From contig NC_061779.1 in assembly GCF_022458985.1 (NCBI RefSeq), forward strand, positions 16,723,001 through 16,787,000: a stretch of DNA of 64,000 bases, written 5' to 3'. The notes under the pieces were generated by a model. The model was not told the DNA's origin and did not search any database. It saw only the letters and a list, made by a program, of their open reading frames with translations. Below, piece by piece: positions 61,213 through 64,000 of this stretch. Origin of the DNA: Mugil cephalus. Lineage: Eukaryota; Chordata; Actinopteri; Mugiliformes; Mugilidae. The position numbers and the translations under genes were made by a program. Position 1 is the first letter of the stretch, and each line of letters begins with the position of its first letter.

Positions 61213-64000
61213 CTGTGAAAAGAATAAAGAATAATTTTAATTAAAATCTACCTCATCAGTTTATTACAAAATCAATGCGTATGACTCTAGTACTGGGTAA
61301 GTAAACTATTCTCCTTGGCTTTAGCTCAATCATTATATGTTCTGCATGCAAAGCCCTGACTTTGATGGATTATATGAAATTGATCTCTGTAAGACACCAT
61401 GATCTTGCTTTTATGCAGATGAGCTATGAGGTCCCATTCTGACCAGCTGGTTCAATCAATGGATCAATTGAAGAATGACACTGAATGATGCATTATTATG
61501 GATAAAAACTAATCAATACACTTTGCATTAAAAGGACTGCAAGCAACATCAGAAATAGAACAGGCAGAACACCGTTAAACAATAAGGGTAAACATCATTC
61601 TTTACACGCAGGAAAAATGTACAGTTTAGTTTCATGCTGTGCAAATTTCACAATTATCTTTGTGGAAATGTTCTTCTTCAGTCATGCTATGTAGAAACTA
61701 AATAGGTTTGTAGATATACTTTTTAAAAGACTTTAACATGACAGCTGTGTACAATTTGCTCAGTCATATTTACTTCTGTGAACATTCAAAAGGTCTTTCA
61801 ATAATCACGACAAATAAACAAGCGCCCCATCTGCATTATAACTGAAGCACACTCTGTAAGAGTGTGACCAATGACCTTCATTCATTAAGGTGATAACTCT
61901 CCCCCTTCCCCCTCACTCACAGGAAGGAAGTCAATATCATGTTAAAGAAAATCAATACCGTGTTCTCTCACTGAGAGTCCGCATTTAAATCCTGAGCTTC
62001 GGGAGACCAATATCAAGGGCAATTCTTTAATTGTCATCACCATTACATGGACAAACTGATCACCCTGCTTATATGAACTGATTCGAGGTTTAACCTAAAC
62101 TAAGCCCGAAGACAATTCTCCTCTGAAAATCACTTCCTCTGAAATTGTAAAATGTTTTGTTTTGGAAAACTAAATTCCTGGCAAAATACACTTGTTTTCC
62201 AAAGATTTCATGAGGTGCGGCACTGGTCACCTCTGCTGTCTACAGAAAACATGGCTGACGACTGATGAGTGCCATAAAATTATACAGTGCCTGATAAGTA
62301 GTCGAAAACAAATATGTGAATGACTGTGTGGATTAGTGATGTAGATGGTGGGTTTGGCCTATCTGCTAATATGGTTACTTCTGTTGTAAAGAACAGATCA
62401 ATGCCTAGGTCACACAGCACAAAGGTTTCTCTATAGAGGTCATAGTTTGCTGCAAACCCCCCTGTCCATTCAATTTTACCCCAAACCGAGAGCCAGATCG
62501 AAGTGAGTTTACTGTTAGAGCACAAAAGAGAACCGGGTTATTCCTATGTTGTTGTTTTTTATATCCTCTATCCAAATGACAAAGTAATAATAAAGTATAG
62601 CCACAAAGCATGTATCTCCATGTTTTGTGATTATTATTGACAGCAACCTGTCAAGTGTTTGAATCCAGAAGGTAGTCTAATGATGACAACACCGAGGACA
62701 ATACTTTCTGGATGTAAACATGTTTCGAAAGCACCATCAAACCTGATACTGTGGAGTATTAGGCCTGTTCACTCACATGACAAACTGGCCTTTCTTTAAC
62801 AAAAGCGCTCTGCTTGACAGGGCAACAGAGGGCCTGATGCAGTGAAAGGGATTGTGGGCTGGGAGAAAGAACAGCAGGGCAGCCCAGCCAGAGCAGAGCC
62901 TGTGAGATCACAAAGCCTTCCCTCCGCAGACCCCTGACCTCAGGACCTCTGGGCAGAAGGGGAGCACACAGGAGTCCCATCCTCCACTCCCCGCCTACAG
63001 CTGACCGAAAACCTTTAACCCTTTCATTCACAAAGGCTGGACGCAAGGCCAAACTTGACTTTTGGGTGATTTTTGCGTGGTGAACTTAAACTTCAACTGA
63101 AAATGTTAAATTGATCATTTACAAAAAAAAAAAAAAAAAAAAAAAAAGATTGTGTATAAATACCATTTTAAATGCAGAATAAGTATTTGCATTTTAAATG
63201 TATTTTCTGCTGGCGTCTCTATATTTCAATTGATTTTGTTGCATCATGTTGCATTTTTGTGTTGAATCTCAAGGCAAATTGCAAAATCTCTGTCCAGTGT
63301 CAGTGTGAAAGTCAGGGTATTGCAAAAGGCCTCACTAGTTTCCATGACACCAGTCATAGGATATCCTTTCTAAGACCTGTGAAAAGTGTCCATGGTAGAC
63401 CAGGCCCACTGAATAGACACAGCTGTCCTGTCCACTGATATGTGGACAAACAAATGCCCTGAAATCTAGCCTTTTCTTTTGGGGCGGTCAGGGGTACTCC
63501 AAACAAAGGCTAAAAGGCAAATGGCCTTTCAGAGATTCCTCTGTGTAGCAGACCATTCGGCAAGTACACAGAGCCGTAGTCTGCAGTGTCAATGCCAAAC
63601 ATTTAAAGTCAGGATTACTTCTAACTTTTTTTGCCCATGTTTTCAAAGTGCACATACAAACGTGCAAGTCGTACCTTCCCTCAAAACAGAGAAATCACGG
63701 TGAACTTATTAAACAATTTACTGACTGCCTATTTATGGAGCATTTATGAGGTTTTAGATTGACTCTCCATCTATCTTTAACTGCCTCTTAAAACGGTCCT
63801 TTAACTGGACTGAGAGCTTTAAACTCGAGTGTGGTCAACTTCCAACAACATGGAAAGGCTTTCCAGACTGACAGAGGTTTTTCTCAGTAAAGAAAAAAAA
63901 AAGAGAGAGGGTTGGTGTGCATGGTGTTCATGAACCTGCCATGCTGGTGCTTGCTTGTTGACAATACCACAAAGTGGACATGACCAGCGAGTTCAACCAA
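61213..64000. other. Part of a prtg intron upstream of the Ig2 exons
   Basis: About 2.8 kb with no supported exon; an AG acceptor at the exon at 61212 and phase 1 show that more coding exons lie to the right. Contents: a poly-A run at 63123-63147 and a GC-richer patch at about 62770-63010. The first Ig domain and signal peptide were searched for by eye and not found. Confidence 0.6.

Noticed and set aside
62759-63052. 97-codon minus-strand ORF in the prtg intron
   Set aside because: No Ig or signal-peptide features, no convincing splice sites, and low-complexity composition; not the missing first Ig exon.

Overview
The window is a gene-dense stretch of a ray-finned fish genome, most likely a percomorph (acanthomorph) teleost. 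It holds spliced vertebrate genes with short GT-AG introns, a last exon of ovarian-type aromatase (cyp19a1a), tRNA-derived SINEs and miniature Tc1-type transposons. No bacterial operons, CRISPR arrays, rRNA or convincing tRNA genes were seen.

Layout: only the first gene is on the plus strand, the last exon of cyp19a1a (65-316). Seven genes follow head-to-tail on the minus strand: ap4e1 (AP-4 epsilon, 21 exons, about 1131 aa), gnb5 (G-protein beta-5, 11 exons, 353 aa), myo5c (40 exons, 1742 aa), a myo5a-type myosin (40 exons, 1826-1827 aa), arpp19 (3 exons, 112 aa), rsl24d1 (6 exons, 162 aa) and prtg (protogenin, last 17 coding exons; the first exons lie beyond the right edge). Exons were read by eye from splice consensus, frame continuity and similarity to remembered vertebrate proteins. 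The exon sums of all six complete genes are multiples of three and give family-typical protein lengths, which supports the models.

The block resembles the human 15q21 region (AP4E1, CYP19A1, GNB5, MYO5C, MYO5A, ARPP19, RSL24D1, PRTG) but is far more compact: ap4e1 directly abuts gnb5. The genes are not one pathway. They serve steroid synthesis (cyp19a1a), TGN vesicle sorting (ap4e1), RGS-coupled G-protein signalling (gnb5), actin-based cargo transport (the two class V myosins), mitotic control of PP2A-B55 (arpp19), 60S ribosome assembly (rsl24d1) and embryonic cell-surface adhesion or guidance (prtg).

The rest is introns, UTRs and repeats: five copies of one tRNA-derived SINE in the same orientation, two internally deleted Tc1-like elements sharing one deletion, a Harbinger-like relic, a hAT-like or other MITE fragment, and microsatellites. 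Both ap4e1 and gnb5 have a perfect palindromic CRE (TGACGTCA) within 200 bp of the start codon. I saw no clearly new biological system; the most unusual items are the shared-deletion transposon pair with an internal hairpin, the quasi-palindrome in a 167-bp myosin intron, and a SINE that makes up most of another myosin intron.
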